Below, in pieces: positions 11,571 through 23,799 of a stretch of DNA of 64,000 nucleotides. Both the position numbers and the translations under genes were made by a program. Origin of the DNA: Casuarina equisetifolia (Eukaryota; Streptophyta; Magnoliopsida; Fagales; Casuarinaceae); NCBI GenBank assembly GCA_028551475.1, contig CM052362.1, positions 21,930,021-21,994,020 of the forward strand, written 5' to 3'. Below the pieces are notes generated by a model. That model was not told the DNA's origin and made no database searches. It saw only the letters and a program-made list of their open reading frames with translations. Position 1 is the stretch's first letter. Each line of letters starts with the position of its first letter.

Positions 11571-13483
11571 CCACTAGGTTTTAGTCAAACTCTAAATATG
11601 TCCCTTGGGTAACTTATTGTCTAATAAAATAAACTTGTTCAACTATGAATATGCCAAACAAATTTAAAATCTTGCTTCCTCATATTGCAGGATTCAACTG
11701 GTGAAGGGTATACCCCATCTCTCGGGGAGGCCACCATTCCTTTCACATCTAAATTTTCCTTACTTTAATAAGATTAAAAAGCTTAGAAAAGACAAAAGAA
11801 GAACAAGACCAATGACTGATGCTTAGAAATAAAACCCCATGCATACGAATCAATGGTAATGATTCAAGTAGGAAAGAGTATCATTAGAATAAAGGGAAAA
11901 ATAATAAACAAAATGCTAAGGAACATTGTAAAGAGATGAAAACCCAAGAATGTAAATGATGTAGGAGCAACAACATTAGTAAGGTTGAAGAGCATATCAA
12001 GAATTCTCTAAAATCCGTTATATGTCTTAGGGTTTCATAACTAATGTTGGGGATTTTCTTAAATGGTCATTAAGCTCTTAATTTTTTAGATTTTTTTTAT
12101 TGTTAAAGATCATTTCATTTTGTCTAGTTTTTCTTAATTGTCTAAATCCTTGATTTATTTAAAATTTTCTTAATTATTTGGATCCTTGATTTGTCTAAAA
12201 TTTCTTTAATTATCAAGAACCCTAATTTGTTTAGAATTTTCTTAATTATTTAGATCTTTGATTTGTCTAAATTTTTTTTAATGGTCAGGATACTAGATTT
12301 CGTTGGGATTTCTTTGATTTTGAGATTCTAATTTGTCTTGGTCCTTTAGGTTAAGTTTAGTTCCCTATCTAAAGGGAGCGTCATTTCCATTATAAGTAGA
12401 CTTAGTTTTCTAGAGAAATAAATAACTCTAAGTTATTCATACAACTTGTGATTATTTTAATCCAACTTTCATTAAAGTCTTAGAGTACCTCCTTAATTGG
12501 CAATGCCACCTTTATGTCTTAGAGTCTATCTTAACAATATTTCATTTTCGTCCTTTCTTAATCATATTTCGATTCTAATAGAGCTAATAAGGAAAGTTTT
12601 AGATTCGCTCTTAGGGAAATCTAATTTTGCAAGGGAACCCTTTCCTCGCACATTCCAAATCATGATACTATCCATGTGGCACAAGATGATGAGAGTCATT
12701 CGATGCTAAAGATTAAATAACCATGTATTTCCTATTCCATGAATATTCTAAAATTGAATAGAAATGTGAACATTGAAAGTGGACATACGAAACTTGTTTA
12801 ACATTTCAAAACTTCTATGAAATCCTCCATTTAGTACAAGAGATCATTATGACTGGATGACGCAAGATCAGTAGTAATAAATGTCAAAAATTGAAATGTC
12901 CGAATTAACTCATGCAATACAAATATAGATAGTTTTCAATATTTTTAATAAAAAAATCATCATTATCAAAAATTGCATAGAACGGCTAACATAAGACGTA
13001 TATGAAAGTATTTCTTTAATAGAAAAGTTAGACTTAGGTTTCTAAAACTTATTTTTGGTATTTTGATGTTCTGTGGGTTTTGTCCATTTCTAGATATTCT
13101 AGTTGTACGGACAATGCAGCTAACTATAAATTAGCAGAGATATTTAATAGGAAACTTAAATTCACAGAATGCATAAAGAAAAGCAAGATAGCCAGAGTAT
13201 CATTAGTGCACAAGTAAATTTTAAGTGATTTTGGTCACCACACATAACCCACCTCCTTTAGCAAACGACTAAAGGATATCTTTTCCTTCTAACAAGAAAT
13301 TACAGCACATAATTTCTCAGTTACAAGTAGAGAAATATAATCGGCATCCAGCCCCCAAAAAATGACACAAATATAGCACAGCGAGGACGAAATAACAGAA
13401 ACTTCCCAGAGACAGTAACAAGAAGTTCCAGGGTTTCAAGTTTAGAACGTCAAAGGGTAAATACAATAATAGACCTCAAATTC
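11571..13483. other. AT-rich spacer, no gene recognised
   Basis: Contains the 36-bp tandem repeat listed separately. No domain-bearing frame was found on either strand. Confidence 0.5.
12131..12310. repeat. degenerate tandem repeat, about 36 bp x 5
   Basis: Units begin near 12131, 12167, 12202, 12239 and 12275. Each is built on 'ttcttaatta' followed by 'ccttgatttgtctaaaa' variants. The copies are diverged, so this is an old repeat. Confidence 0.75.
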
Positions 13484-13678
13484 TGAACACAAATACGTTG
13501 ATATTACGTAAACACAGTAACGAGGATCAGAGAGAATGATGAAGATCAGAGTTATGACCGCAAATTCAAAGCTAGGACATTCCGAACACAAACACGTTAA
13601 CATAACGTGAACACAGTAACGAAGATCACAAAGAATGATAAAGATCGGAGTTATGACTGGAGATTCAAAGCGAGGAAT
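13484..13678. repeat. two-copy direct repeat, 99 bp unit
   Basis: Copies start at 13484 and 13583; both begin 'gaacacaaa' and contain 'aacacagtaacga' and 'gagttatgac'. Non-coding, upstream of the duplicated 5' flank of P450 C. Confidence 0.8.
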
Positions 13679-14773
13679 CTGGGTCTGCCTTCAACCATGA
13701 CCTGCATATGGCTTCTCCCGCTTGATTTCCAGGAAACTCTAAGGGCAAGAGTTCCGACAATGGATAACGTGAAGATATACAGATGAGATAAACTAAGGTG
13801 TTGCACAAAATTCAAGAGATTGTGTTGACAGGTCCGTCTTCTCCGGAGTTGAGCTTGTGGATCTCCCGTGGGCGATTACCAGGATGACTAGGTGGAAAGT
13901 GAGTAATGAATGCTGTGGAGTCAGAAGGAATACTCAGGGAATTATTTATTTTTTATTTTTAAGGGCCGACAAGGGAAAAGTATATGGTCCCGGGTTGGCT
14001 GTGGAGGCATTATTGACCCAGAAGAAGAAAACCCTCGCAGGAGAAGAACAGGAGGCAGAAGAAAAATAGAAAAACAACAAGAAAGGCGGGCTTGACCCAT
14101 TCTCATTGGCCGACCTCAACAAAGCGGTTTCAGGAGAAGTAAAACAAGAGACGTGAGACGACTGGTTTTCGTGTATTATTGTTTCATCGAGTTTTTAATT
14201 AGCAAATAAAGGTCTTATAGTCTCCTTCTTTATCGAAAAGCTTAAAGCAATCAATATCAAGCCAGATTCTTCTAGGAGAGTTCAATGGACATCTGTATTC
14301 GGGTCAAAAGCCGACGGTCATGTGAATTGCGCAGTGGGGAAGGAATTTGCAGCCGCCGGACGCCACTGTTGTGCAGGGAACGGTGACTGGCGAATTCAAA
14401 TAAGACGGAAGGCTGATCAGGGAGACGGACTTATTTAATACTTTAAAGATGTATTCCTAATTTTCAAATATACATGAAAGTTTTTTATTTTAAACTTACG
14501 TGATAATAAAAAATATGATGATAAAGAATTTTCCTTTGGGCTGCCCGAAGGAAGAAAGACATGACAAATAACTAATTTTTCAACTAATCAAAGCCCAAGT
14601 ATTCAATTTATAAAATTAAAGCTAAGCATTCACGCCAACGAGGTAGCGAAGTTCAGTCGCGGCACGTCGTCCCCCGGGCCTCGTGCAAGGCATGTAATAA
14701 ACTGTCAATTAAGGTGGTAGGTGTGTACCTACTCCGGAGAGCGGGCGAAACCTCCGTGCAATGTGTTCGAAGT

Positions 14774-14993
14774 CAACAAGCGTTTTTGTTATTTAAAAGC
14801 TGAGTTTGAAAACGCCCTTTCCAAGCTTTGAAGGAGACAGATACCAAAGATGGTGTTCTAAGCACTTGCTTGCGACTCAACATCAACAAGTGTTTTTGTT
14901 ATTTAAAAGCTGAGTTTGAAAACGCTCTTTCCAAGCTTTGAAGGAGACAGATACCAAAAATGGTGTTCTAAGCACTTGCTTACGACTCAACAT
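14774..14993. repeat. two-copy direct repeat, 110 bp unit
   Basis: Copies begin at 14774 and 14884 with 'caacaag' and share 'tttttgttatttaaaagctg' and 'ggagacagataccaaa'. The matching region upstream of B (about 7660-7760) is single-copy. Confidence 0.85.
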
Positions 14994-15150
14994 CAATGTA
15001 AACCCTAAATTCTGAAGATTTGAAAATAACCCGCCCCCATTAACTAAAAACTTTTTAACGAATTTATTTGTTGAGATAATTGTTTCTTAAACTTTAATTG
15101 TCTATAAAGTTCTTAATGGTGCTCAATTCCCTCGTTTTTCATGCGAGGGA

Positions 15151-15622
15151 CGGAAAGTGGAGAAGAGATCTTGTCTTTTTGCCATTTGCGTATTTATTAT
15201 TGTCTTAGTTTATATGTAATTCTTCTCGTACGGAAAGTGGAGAAGAGATCTTGTCTTTTTGCCATTTGCATATTTATTATTGTCTTAGTTTATATGTAAT
15301 TCTTCTCATACGGAAAGTGGAGAAGAGATCTTGTCTTTTTGCCATTTGCATATTTATTATTGTCTTAGTTTATATGTAATTCTTCTCATACGGGAAGGGG
15401 AGAAGAGATCTTGTCTTTTTGCCATTTGCATATTTATTTTTGTCTTAGTTTATATGTAATTCTTCTCATACGGAAAGTGGAGAAGAGATCTTGTCTTTTT
15501 GCCATTTGCATATTTATTGTCTTAGTTTATATGTAATTATTGTCAAACGGAAAGTGGAGAAGAGATCTTGTCTTCTGCCATTTGCATATTTATTATTGTC
15601 TTAGTTTATATGTAATTCTTGT
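15151..15622. repeat. minisatellite, about 80 bp x 6
   Basis: Units begin at 15151, 15231, 15311, 15391, 15471 and 15548. Each carries 'cggaaagtggagaagagatc' and 'ttagtttatatgtaattctt'. The copies are nearly identical. The equivalent place upstream of P450 B (about 7873-7945) has a single unit, so the array grew after the B/C duplication. Confidence 0.9.
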
Positions 15623-16852
15623 CATTTGAGCAACTAATTACCTTTTTTTTCAATTATTTTCCAAGTTGATTGCCCTTTCAGAAGCTTGGCTGACCAGAGA
15701 AACTTAATGTCATCATTTACGTTAAAGAACAGTTGACCGAATTGCTGGAACACGGTGAGTATTAATTTACATAATCTTAAATCCAAGAGATTTATCTAAA
15801 AGTAATAACTGAGTAAAAGATCTCGTGATTATCCAACTGCCCCTCTACATTTTTAACCTTACAGCCTTTGTTACAATGTGTGGCATGTAACATGGGGTGG
15901 ATTTATATGTCCTACATTATTAATACATGGGTTTGTGGGGTTCTAAATAAGACAGTAAATATTACAAATTCCTGAATTGACTTTTGAGTTGAATAATAAA
16001 CTTTTAAAGATTTTATCAAGCTTAATTTTCTCTCTTGACACCTTTCTAGATAAAGTTTAACCTTAAGTCTATCATAGTGCACTAGGATAGTCTAATAATT
16101 GATCATTATGGTGAAAGATGTATTATGGTATGTGATATCTATCTCATATTATTAAGGCATGAGTGCATAGAATTATATATAAGATAATAAACATTACTAA
16201 TTTTTAGATTGAATAATGAGTTTTTTAATAACCTTATAGTTGTAGAGTAGGTGGTTAGAAAAAAAAAAAAATCTTGTTTAGACAGGATGTGTTACTGGCA
16301 AGTCCGTCCTGTAATATCTCAATTACTTTGTAGAAACTTTCCTTGAGCAAAATTTCATTGGCTAGGAAACAGTCTTGGAACCAGAAGAATGATTAGACTG
16401 ACGAACGCACGGATGGACCAGCTTAATTAGCCCGGTTCCAAAAGCAAGGGTAACGGGACGGCAGCCTCAGCTATGGATGCGTGCGTAAGCCGCAATTCAT
16501 GTTCTTGAGTATCCGCCAAATGCCAATTTCTTTATTTCGTTCATTCTTTTCAGCTAGTCACCTTTCGATGCTCGTCAAAGGGCAGGAACGCTGAATTGGA
16601 GGTGTACTTCCCACAGAATGTTTCGCCATGGCCTTGAAACAATTTACTCTGATTATAAGAACGGTGGTAGGTGATGAAAATTCAGACATGATACTAAATG
16701 TTTCCCTATTTTTTTAATTTTTGTGATTTATACATAATTTAACTTTCTAGACAGGGAGATAATGAACATACGATGATGCTATCAAAATCCTTAACTTTGT
16801 TTTCGATAATGCATCACTCTGAAAGATTCTATGGATAGATCACGGTTGTATA

Positions 16853-19800
16853 TGTTGGTGAATATTGTTAATTATTAGTATACTAGGATTTCTTAATTAT
16901 ATTAGTATTTCTTTATAATTATTTTCTTATATAGGTAATTATCTTGTGAAGCTGGATTTAAGCTTAATGCAACATTGTCAATAAATCAATTCATTCACTT
17001 ATTGGCTTCCTCTCTCTCTCTCTCTCTTTTTTCTTATTGGAAATGTAAATTTGTATTAATAAAATTAATATATAGAAGTATAGGAATATATTCTAGCATT
17101 ACAAGAGATGAAAGCTACAAACAGATAAAGATTGTAAGCCTCTATATTTCACTTAAAATAATAGTTTCTTCATGTAAACTTATATTTGAAAACAAAGGAG
17201 TTCTTTCTCATACACTCTTCTTTACTTCTGTTAACAAGATTGAGATATTAATTGTTTTGTTCTAAAATTGTCTTCTATTGTGTTCATCTTATATACAAAA
17301 GGATAAAGATTGTAAGTCCCTATGTCTTACTCAAAATAACACTTTCTTAGGATGAATTTGTAGTTTAAAACAAAGAAGCTCTTTTTCATACAACCTTCTT
17401 TACTTTTGCCAACACGATTGAGATGTTAATCGTTTTGTTTTCAAATTGTCTTCTATTGTGTTTAGCTCATATATGAAAAGGTAGAGATTGTAAGCTTCTA
17501 TATCTCACTCAAAATAAAAATTTCTTGGAGTGAATTTATATTATAAAACAAAGAAGCTTGTTCTCATACAATTTTCTTTACTTTTTCCAAGAGGATTGAG
17601 ATGTTAATCGTTTTGTTCTAAAATTGTATTTTATTGTTTCAAATCATATATAGTAAATGCAAGTTAAAAAAGATATCTTAAGAAATTTTGAAATCAAATC
17701 ACTTTTTCTAGTTGCTCTGGTCATTCATTATAATTCTTCATTCTATCATCCAATATGATGCCAAATTCCATTATAGGTGAGAATAGTCTTCCAAATTATT
17801 CTTGTCTATGTACATTCAAAAAAAGAAATAACTTCTATTTTCAATCTCGAACTAGTAGAAACATAATATAAGTTAATTAAATGGAGTCATCGTACAATTT
17901 CTTCTATTGAAAAAAGTCAATCTTTTTTCTCTTTATTTCTCACTTTGTGATATGATATCGAGAGTCATTCTTTTTTTAAAACCTAAATTGCTTTTGCTAT
18001 TTCTTAGCCATCTTACACAATATTGAAGTGTAAAATTTTCAATTCTATTTTTTTTAACTACCACAAAACTATTTGTATTTTTTCACAAAATTACCTTTTT
18101 ATCCTCCTTATATCTCATTTAAATTACCAAACTATCCCTCCCGTCATCCCCTATCTTATGCTTAACTCTTAGAAATCCTAGCTATTACTAATCTTAATTC
18201 CCAAAATACCCTTAAACCCTAACCATCATCCTAGTTGCTCCATGCAATCCTTACCACCTCTTTATTGCTAACTTGTAGCCCATTAGTATCATATCGAGGA
18301 AGCTTACCAATAAGGCCATTTGGAGTCCAGTGAGTGATCAAATTCAAATTATGCTCCTTGCATGTAAGAAGGGCTTTTTTACCAACTTGCTTCCATATTC
18401 GATAAGTGACAATGAAGACACCAATGGTGGGACTAGTGTCACATCATCATGAAGACCTAGTTGGTGAACTCTATCAACCTTTCACTTGAGGTTTGCTATC
18501 ACATATCAAGGACAAAATAAATCTAGTAAGTCTTATAAGAAAGCTTCAATAAGGTCACAAGCACATAAAAACTTGGTTTGAAACAAGCCATTAATGAACT
18601 CTAATCAAACAAAGACAATACCATAAATGAGTTCACTAACTTCTACATTTGGCTAAAGGAATTCTACGGTAAATTAAAATTCCAACAAGCTCCAAGCATT
18701 GGTTTTCATCTTGAATAGCAAGGTAGTATAGCTACTTGAGGCTTCACATAAGATCTATCATAAGGGATGTGCAAGTATGGTAGGAAGGATTTGTTGAGTA
18801 GTAGAAATTGAGTGACTCATGTGTGATTTTTAATTTTTCAATATTTTCATAGAGTGTTTTCAGGCTCGATGAGAGGTTCTCTAGACAAATTGATCTTATT
18901 TCAGAGAGCAACAAGTCGATTGAATAGCATAGCGACCATAAAATTTCCTTGTTTCAAATTGAAGAGTGCCTATTAGAAACTAAATATCTTGGCTTGATTG
19001 GGTTTGTCAAACATTTCCCAGTAGTTATCCCACATAGCTTCGCATCTTCAGTAAAAGGCAAACTAGAAGTGACCTCATTTGTGATGTAGGTTTTAATCTA
19101 GGTACACACCAACTAAGAACACTTACACCATTGTCTAATGAGCTGAGTGTTTGTTAGGACGGGTATTGTTCAATATAAAAACCCATCATTGTCCTTAGTG
19201 ACAATGGCATGGTAGAGCCCACGAGCCTACACCATGTACATTTTTGAACTAGTGAGTGGTTGAGCGATCAATTGCAATTTCAATCTATTGGAAATGGTAG
19301 TGAAAAGGAGGTTTCCCAACTTCGTGTGGTTGCTAGGAGGAATTGAGCATAGGTAAGGGAACATATTAAGGAATGGGTAAGGATTTGCACCCAAACTTGT
19401 AGAACTCAACCATGAAAGGGAACCCAAAAAAGAACTCGTCATGTCACCTAACCACCCTTATAGAGCTCAAACTATCTATGTCTTACTTTACCTTTTGCCT
19501 CATGTACCTATCTTATCTCATTTCTTAATCTATTTCTCTTGATGATGCCACCCACATTATCAACATTTCATTGCATTTCATGGAGCTTTACAAATTCTAA
19601 GAAGCCATTTTGACACCAATTGGGTTGTTGTCATGGATAGTGAACTCACTGTCTTTGAGGCTAATCATAAATCATATAAGAGATGTGATACCTATTAAGA
19701 CGCAATCCAAGCCCATCAGAAAATTAAATCCCATTAATAGAGAAACGTCAAACCAAGTCTTCTACACATGTTACTACCATGTTAGCAACACTTGACCATG

Positions 19801-20040
19801 TCATAACATATTGCCTCCCCTTATTCAAATGGGTGTTTATAGTACCTTTCTTCATAGAAATTTTTCTGAAAAAGTCTATATGGATCTTCCATCTAAATTT
19901 CACATTAAGGGGAAGTGTCTAGATGTCGATTGCAGAAATTTTTACATAGATTGAAGTAGGCTTCTCACAAGTGAAATGCAAAGTTCATTGAAGTGCTCAT
20001 CACACGTGACTTTAACAAATCACGCAATGACTACTCTTTA
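16853..20040 (+). mobile_element. degenerate copia-like insertion in the 5' flank of P450 C
   Basis: This block interrupts the homology between the B and C flanks: the left side matches up to about 16850, and the match to 8780 resumes at about 20045. It begins TGTTGGTGAATATTG, an LTR-like start. Near 19560-19660 a + strand frame reads WVVVMDSELTVFEANHKS, like the start of a copia RT domain. Stop codons are everywhere, so it is non-functional. No matching second LTR was identified and the target duplication is unclear (possibly gtata/ttata), so the boundaries are approximate. Confidence 0.5.
17125..17645. repeat. tandem repeat, about 177 bp x 3
   Basis: Units begin near 17125, 17301 and 17479 with 'aaagattgtaag' or a close variant, and each contains 'attgagatgttaatcgtttt' or a close variant. 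It lies inside the copia-like insertion upstream of P450 C. Confidence 0.85.
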
Positions 20041-20271
20041 TACTAAAGCCATAATGTCCACTCTCCTTTAATGCTCTCGAACCAACGCCCCACTTAGTAA
20101 AAACGAAAAAAAGAAAAAAAGGAAGAAGAGGAAGAACAATATTTAAAAATGGAGTTTTAGTGTGTTAACAAGTTGGCCAAATGTCAGACGCAAAGGGGAG
20201 AAGCCGTGATGGCCAGAAGTCAAAGAAAAAATTCAAAGTAGAAAGAGAGGATTGTCCATACTTAAGCATAT

Positions 20272-20340
20272 AACTTGGCAGGCCGGGGTGCGGTCTAACT
20301 TGGCAGGCCGGGGTTGTTGTTCTCCTGCCATATAAATAAG
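20272..20340 (+). promoter_or_regulatory. Core promoter of P450 C with a doubled motif
   Basis: The segment 'aacttggcaggccggggt' occurs at 20272-20289 and again at 20297-20314, a 25-bp tandem duplication. The TATA box 'tataaata' follows at 20331, 62 bp before the ATG. P450 B has only one copy of the motif at the same place. Confidence 0.65.
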
Positions 20341-20392
20341 CAAGCCTCAAGCCTCCAAATTCACCACTCACACCAGGCTGTGTCACTTACAG

Positions 20393-21931
20393 ATGGCATT
20401 CTGGCTTCTCGCACTCGTGTCTGTCCTTGCATGTCTTTCCATAACACTCCTCTTCAGTCTTCGCTTTTCTTCCAAAACCTCCGATAAAAATGGATCAAAA
20501 TACAAGTTCCCACCCACGCCTCCAGCTCTTCCCTTCATAGGGCACCTTCATATGCTCCCCAAATCAACAATAGACCTGAGATCCCTCATCCATAACCTCT
20601 CCCAAAAGTATGGTCCTATTTTGACTCTTCGTGCCGCCTCTAAACCCATCATCTTTGTTACCTCCTATCAGATCGCCCATCAAGCCCTTGTGAAATTTAG
20701 CAACACGTTTGCAGACCGTCCACCAGTCGTCCCTGTTAGCTATGTTCTCAGCAACAAGCGCAAAGATATTGGCGGATCCCCCTTTGGTGTAACCTGGAAA
20801 GCGCTTCGCCGGAACCTCATGGCTGAATCTCTCCACCCCTCCGGAGTAAAGAACTGGACCTTCGCCCGCAAGCGTTGCATGGAGAAAATGATTAGTAGCT
20901 TCAAGCAATGTTCCGGGCAGGAGGCCGTCCGTCTCTTCGAGCCTCTTCACCAGGCTGTGTTTTCCTTGTTTATCCTCATGACCTATGGCGACATCCCGGA
21001 GAAAGATCTTAGGGAAATCGAACACATACAATGGACATTCCTAGTAAATTACTCCGAGTTCAGCGTGTTCGCCACCTGGACGAAACTGGGGAAATATCTG
21101 TACAGGAAAAAATGGCAAAGGTACACCGACTTTTTAAGGCGTCAATACGAAATCCTTATACCTTACATTGAAGCCCGAAAAAAGTTGAAGCAAGAGAAAG
21201 GCAAGGACATCGACTTGGCAACATACACAGATACCTTACTGGATCTGGAATTTACCGACGAGCGCAATAACCAACAAGGTAAGCTTGAAGATGCCGATTT
21301 ACTGAGTTTGAGCTCAGAGTTTATCAACGCAGGCGCCGACACAACCGCAACGATGTTCCACTGGATCATGGCACATCTGGTGAAGGACCCACGTGTTCAA
21401 GCCAAACTTTTTGAGGAAATCAGCCGAGTCGTGGAACCGGGAGCAGAAGAAGTGAAGGAGGAGGATTTGCCCAAGCTTACATATTTGAGGGCTGTGATCC
21501 TAGAAGGTCTCAGGATGCACCCTCCAAACGCTTCGTTGGTGCCACACACAAACACAGAAGATATGGACTTGGCTGGCTACAAACTCCCGAAAGACACCAC
21601 AGTTCTCGTCGCGACCGCAATAATCGGGCGCGATCCTAAACTGTGGGAGGATCCTGACGAGTTTAGGCCCGAAAGAATGATTAACCGAACTGCTGATGGC
21701 GGAGAGGAAGTATCTCACGTGTCATCGTACAGGATGTTGCCGTTCGGGGCCGGCCCAAGGATGTGCCCCGGTTACAGATTCGGGACGCTTGTGATTGAAT
21801 ACTTCATTGCAAATTTGATTTGGCATTTTGAGTGGCGGAAGGTGGATGACGTCGACCTGAGTGAGAAGGAGGAGTTCTTGGTGGTCATGAAGAATCCAGT
21901 GCGTGCCAAGGTCATACCAAGAGCCAAGTAG
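20393..21931 (+). CDS. Cytochrome P450, CYP89 family, intact (locus C)
   Basis: A 512-residue, single-exon P450 aligning without gaps to locus B. By my hand count 27 residues differ, 23 of them in the first 290 or so. The N-terminal anchor is the most changed part (MAFWL against MEFWF, and LRFSS against LLFSS), and the hinge reads FPPTPP instead of FPPGPP. The catalytic parts are intact: AGADTTAT, EGLR, FRPERM and FGAGPRMCPG with the haem cysteine at residue 458. It should be an ER-bound monooxygenase with the same or a closely related substrate to B. The promoter differs by a doubled upstream motif, a six-unit minisatellite further out and a 3.2-kb retrotransposon remnant, so expression may have diverged more than the enzyme has. 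Confidence 0.93.
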   Translation: MAFWLLALVSVLACLSITLLFSLRFSSKTSDKNGSKYKFPPTPPALPFIGHLHMLPKSTIDLRSLIHNLSQKYGPILTLRAASKPIIFVTSYQIAHQALVKFSNTFADRPPVVPVSYVLSNKRKDIGGSPFGVTWKALRRNLMAESLHPSGVKNWTFARKRCMEKMISSFKQCSGQEAVRLFEPLHQAVFSLFILMTYGDIPEKDLREIEHIQWTFLVNYSEFSVFATWTKLGKYLYRKKWQRYTDFLRRQYEILIPYIEARKKLKQEKGKDIDLATYTDTLLDLEFTDERNNQQGKLEDADLLSLSSEFINAGADTTATMFHWIMAHLVKDPRVQAKLFEEISRVVEPGAEEVKEEDLPKLTYLRAVILEGLRMHPPNASLVPHTNTEDMDLAGYKLPKDTTVLVATAIIGRDPKLWEDPDEFRPERMINRTADGGEEVSHVSSYRMLPFGAGPRMCPGYRFGTLVIEYFIANLIWHFEWRKVDDVDLSEKEEFLVVMKNPVRAKVIPRAK

Positions 21932-23745
21932 ATGATATTTGTATTTTTCATTTTTTGTGTTAAGCAAATCCATTGTGGTAATGAGTGCATGAATAAGGGC
22001 CGGATGGGCGTCGTGGATACATGCCTCCCACTCTGTCAATACTATCTCGGCACCAATTCTTTTCTTCAAAGTACCAATACCTTTAATTGATGTTTCATGA
22101 GTTTTTAATTTCCTTATTTCCTTCCCTCGTATCCATCGGCCGCCGTGGAGCGCTGAAAATTCAGAGCAGCCTTTGAAGATATTCCCCTTCCTTGACTCTG
22201 CCGTCTAGGCGAATGAGGAAAATCATAAAAAGATCACGTGAGAGCGATGTCTAATTTGTACGTCGCTATGCTGAGCCGTTTGCGTTGACAAGACCTTCAA
22301 CTTTATGTTTCTAAGACGAGGTGGGACGCAGGAGGAATTTGATGTTAGACATATTTTTTGTCTTAACAAATGCCGTCCTAGATGTTACAAAAAGTTTGGA
22401 TTTTAACTTCCTGCATAGTTGTTCCAATTCCTCCGCTCATTCGGAGGCCTGGATTTTACCCTCGGGATCTCTTTGTGAACAATTCTTCAGCCTGCAGCCA
22501 ATGAAAAGCGACACCCAGTACGACACCCTCAAATTTTAGAAGGTGGGTGGGTTGGCAAGGTGGCCTTGACCAGGATGTGGGCCGCATATCATAAACTCCA
22601 GTTTTGTAGGTTCGTTTCCTCTCTTCCCATTGTATTTTCTGAAACAAGGCAGACATAAATAAGCATCATAAACAACATGAATACCCAAAAATATTCAGCA
22701 GTCTATGAAAAAATTATAAAATATTTTCTTTAGTACAAAATTAGTTTGCTTAATCTACTAGGTTTCAATATGTTGGTCAAAACATCAAGGTTGAAAGTAG
22801 ACGTGGGAAAAATTTCAAAACTTCCTTGAACTCTTGTAATTAATATAAAGGATAATATGAGAAGACAATGTCCAACATTCTATAATAAATATCAATTATA
22901 CTAAAATTTTAATGCTAAACTAAACTCAGGCATGTCAGAATTGTATAGTTTTCAATTGATTGTTGAATAAAAATTCGAATTATTATGTAGATTTAAATGA
23001 TAACCCACTTCTGCAAGTAGGAACTAGGGCGGCCAGGATCCCTGATTGTGATAGAAAATGAGAATCTTTATTTAAATATTGGACCTCTCCCCCTCCACCT
23101 AAGATGGTTTTGAAAATTTCAATGAGCTTTTCGTGTATCTCAATAGTTTCGTGTATTTCAATAGCTCTACATTACTTAACTAGCTCAGACAAAGGAAAAA
23201 AGACATCATTAAATATTAATTGTCGGTAACCTCGTTCTTCTGCGAGCTAGTTTCGGGCACGAACTTCTGTTTAGATTGGAACGTCGATCGCTTAGATTTC
23301 ATATGAAATAAGCATTTTATAATCTTAAAGTTAAAGAAAGATAACCCTAGTCCCATAATTTAACCGTGGGACTCTCAAGCAATGTCCGAAGCACTGACAT
23401 TATTGTTGCTGCAGTGTCGTCGACTATTGTGGCACTATGTTGCAGCAGAACTCCCTTGGTTTTATTCGCCCAATTTCATGGTTAATCTCATTCTAATCAA
23501 TGTTTTTGGCTATACGGCTACTTTAGCAATGCATAACTTAGGGAAAAGAGACAGGTGTCAGGTTTTAATCGAAACAAAACTGCTGATTCGGGGAAGTCGA
23601 TATATAGGAAGACGGTAATTTCTGCTTTTATCTGCTGACGAGAGGCCATCTGCGTGCACGTTTATTATAGCCAAACGGGCGACCTTGACCAGAAGAACGC
23701 GTCCAGCATATTTGAAAACGACAATGTTGTTCCCACAATCTTCCA
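21932..23745. other. 3' flank of C and 5' flank of D
   Basis: 21932-22660 is the duplicated 3' flank shared with P450 B. From about 22730 to 23400 the sequence instead resembles 54800-55200 upstream of P450 I, with shared segments 'caatgagcttttcgtgt' and 'gataaccctagtccc'. The junction between flank types is near 22700. No gene is supported. Confidence 0.6.
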
Positions 23746-23799
23746 TTTATACATATATTCGTGCTCCCTTTCCCACCCATTACAAGGAAGCCTACAAAC

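Larger units (their letters stand above)
14090..16852. other. duplicated 5' flank of P450 C (distal part)
   Basis: Collinear with 5635-8790 upstream of P450 B but longer, because tandem repeats have grown inside it (see 14774-14993 and 15151-15622). It also carries a private segment at about 15850-16360 that is missing from B's copy. No coding frame is supported. Confidence 0.7.

Noticed and set aside
13857-14095. Charged 61-70 codon frames upstream of the C block
   Set aside because: Short, overlapping in two frames, low-complexity Lys/Glu/Arg; no support.
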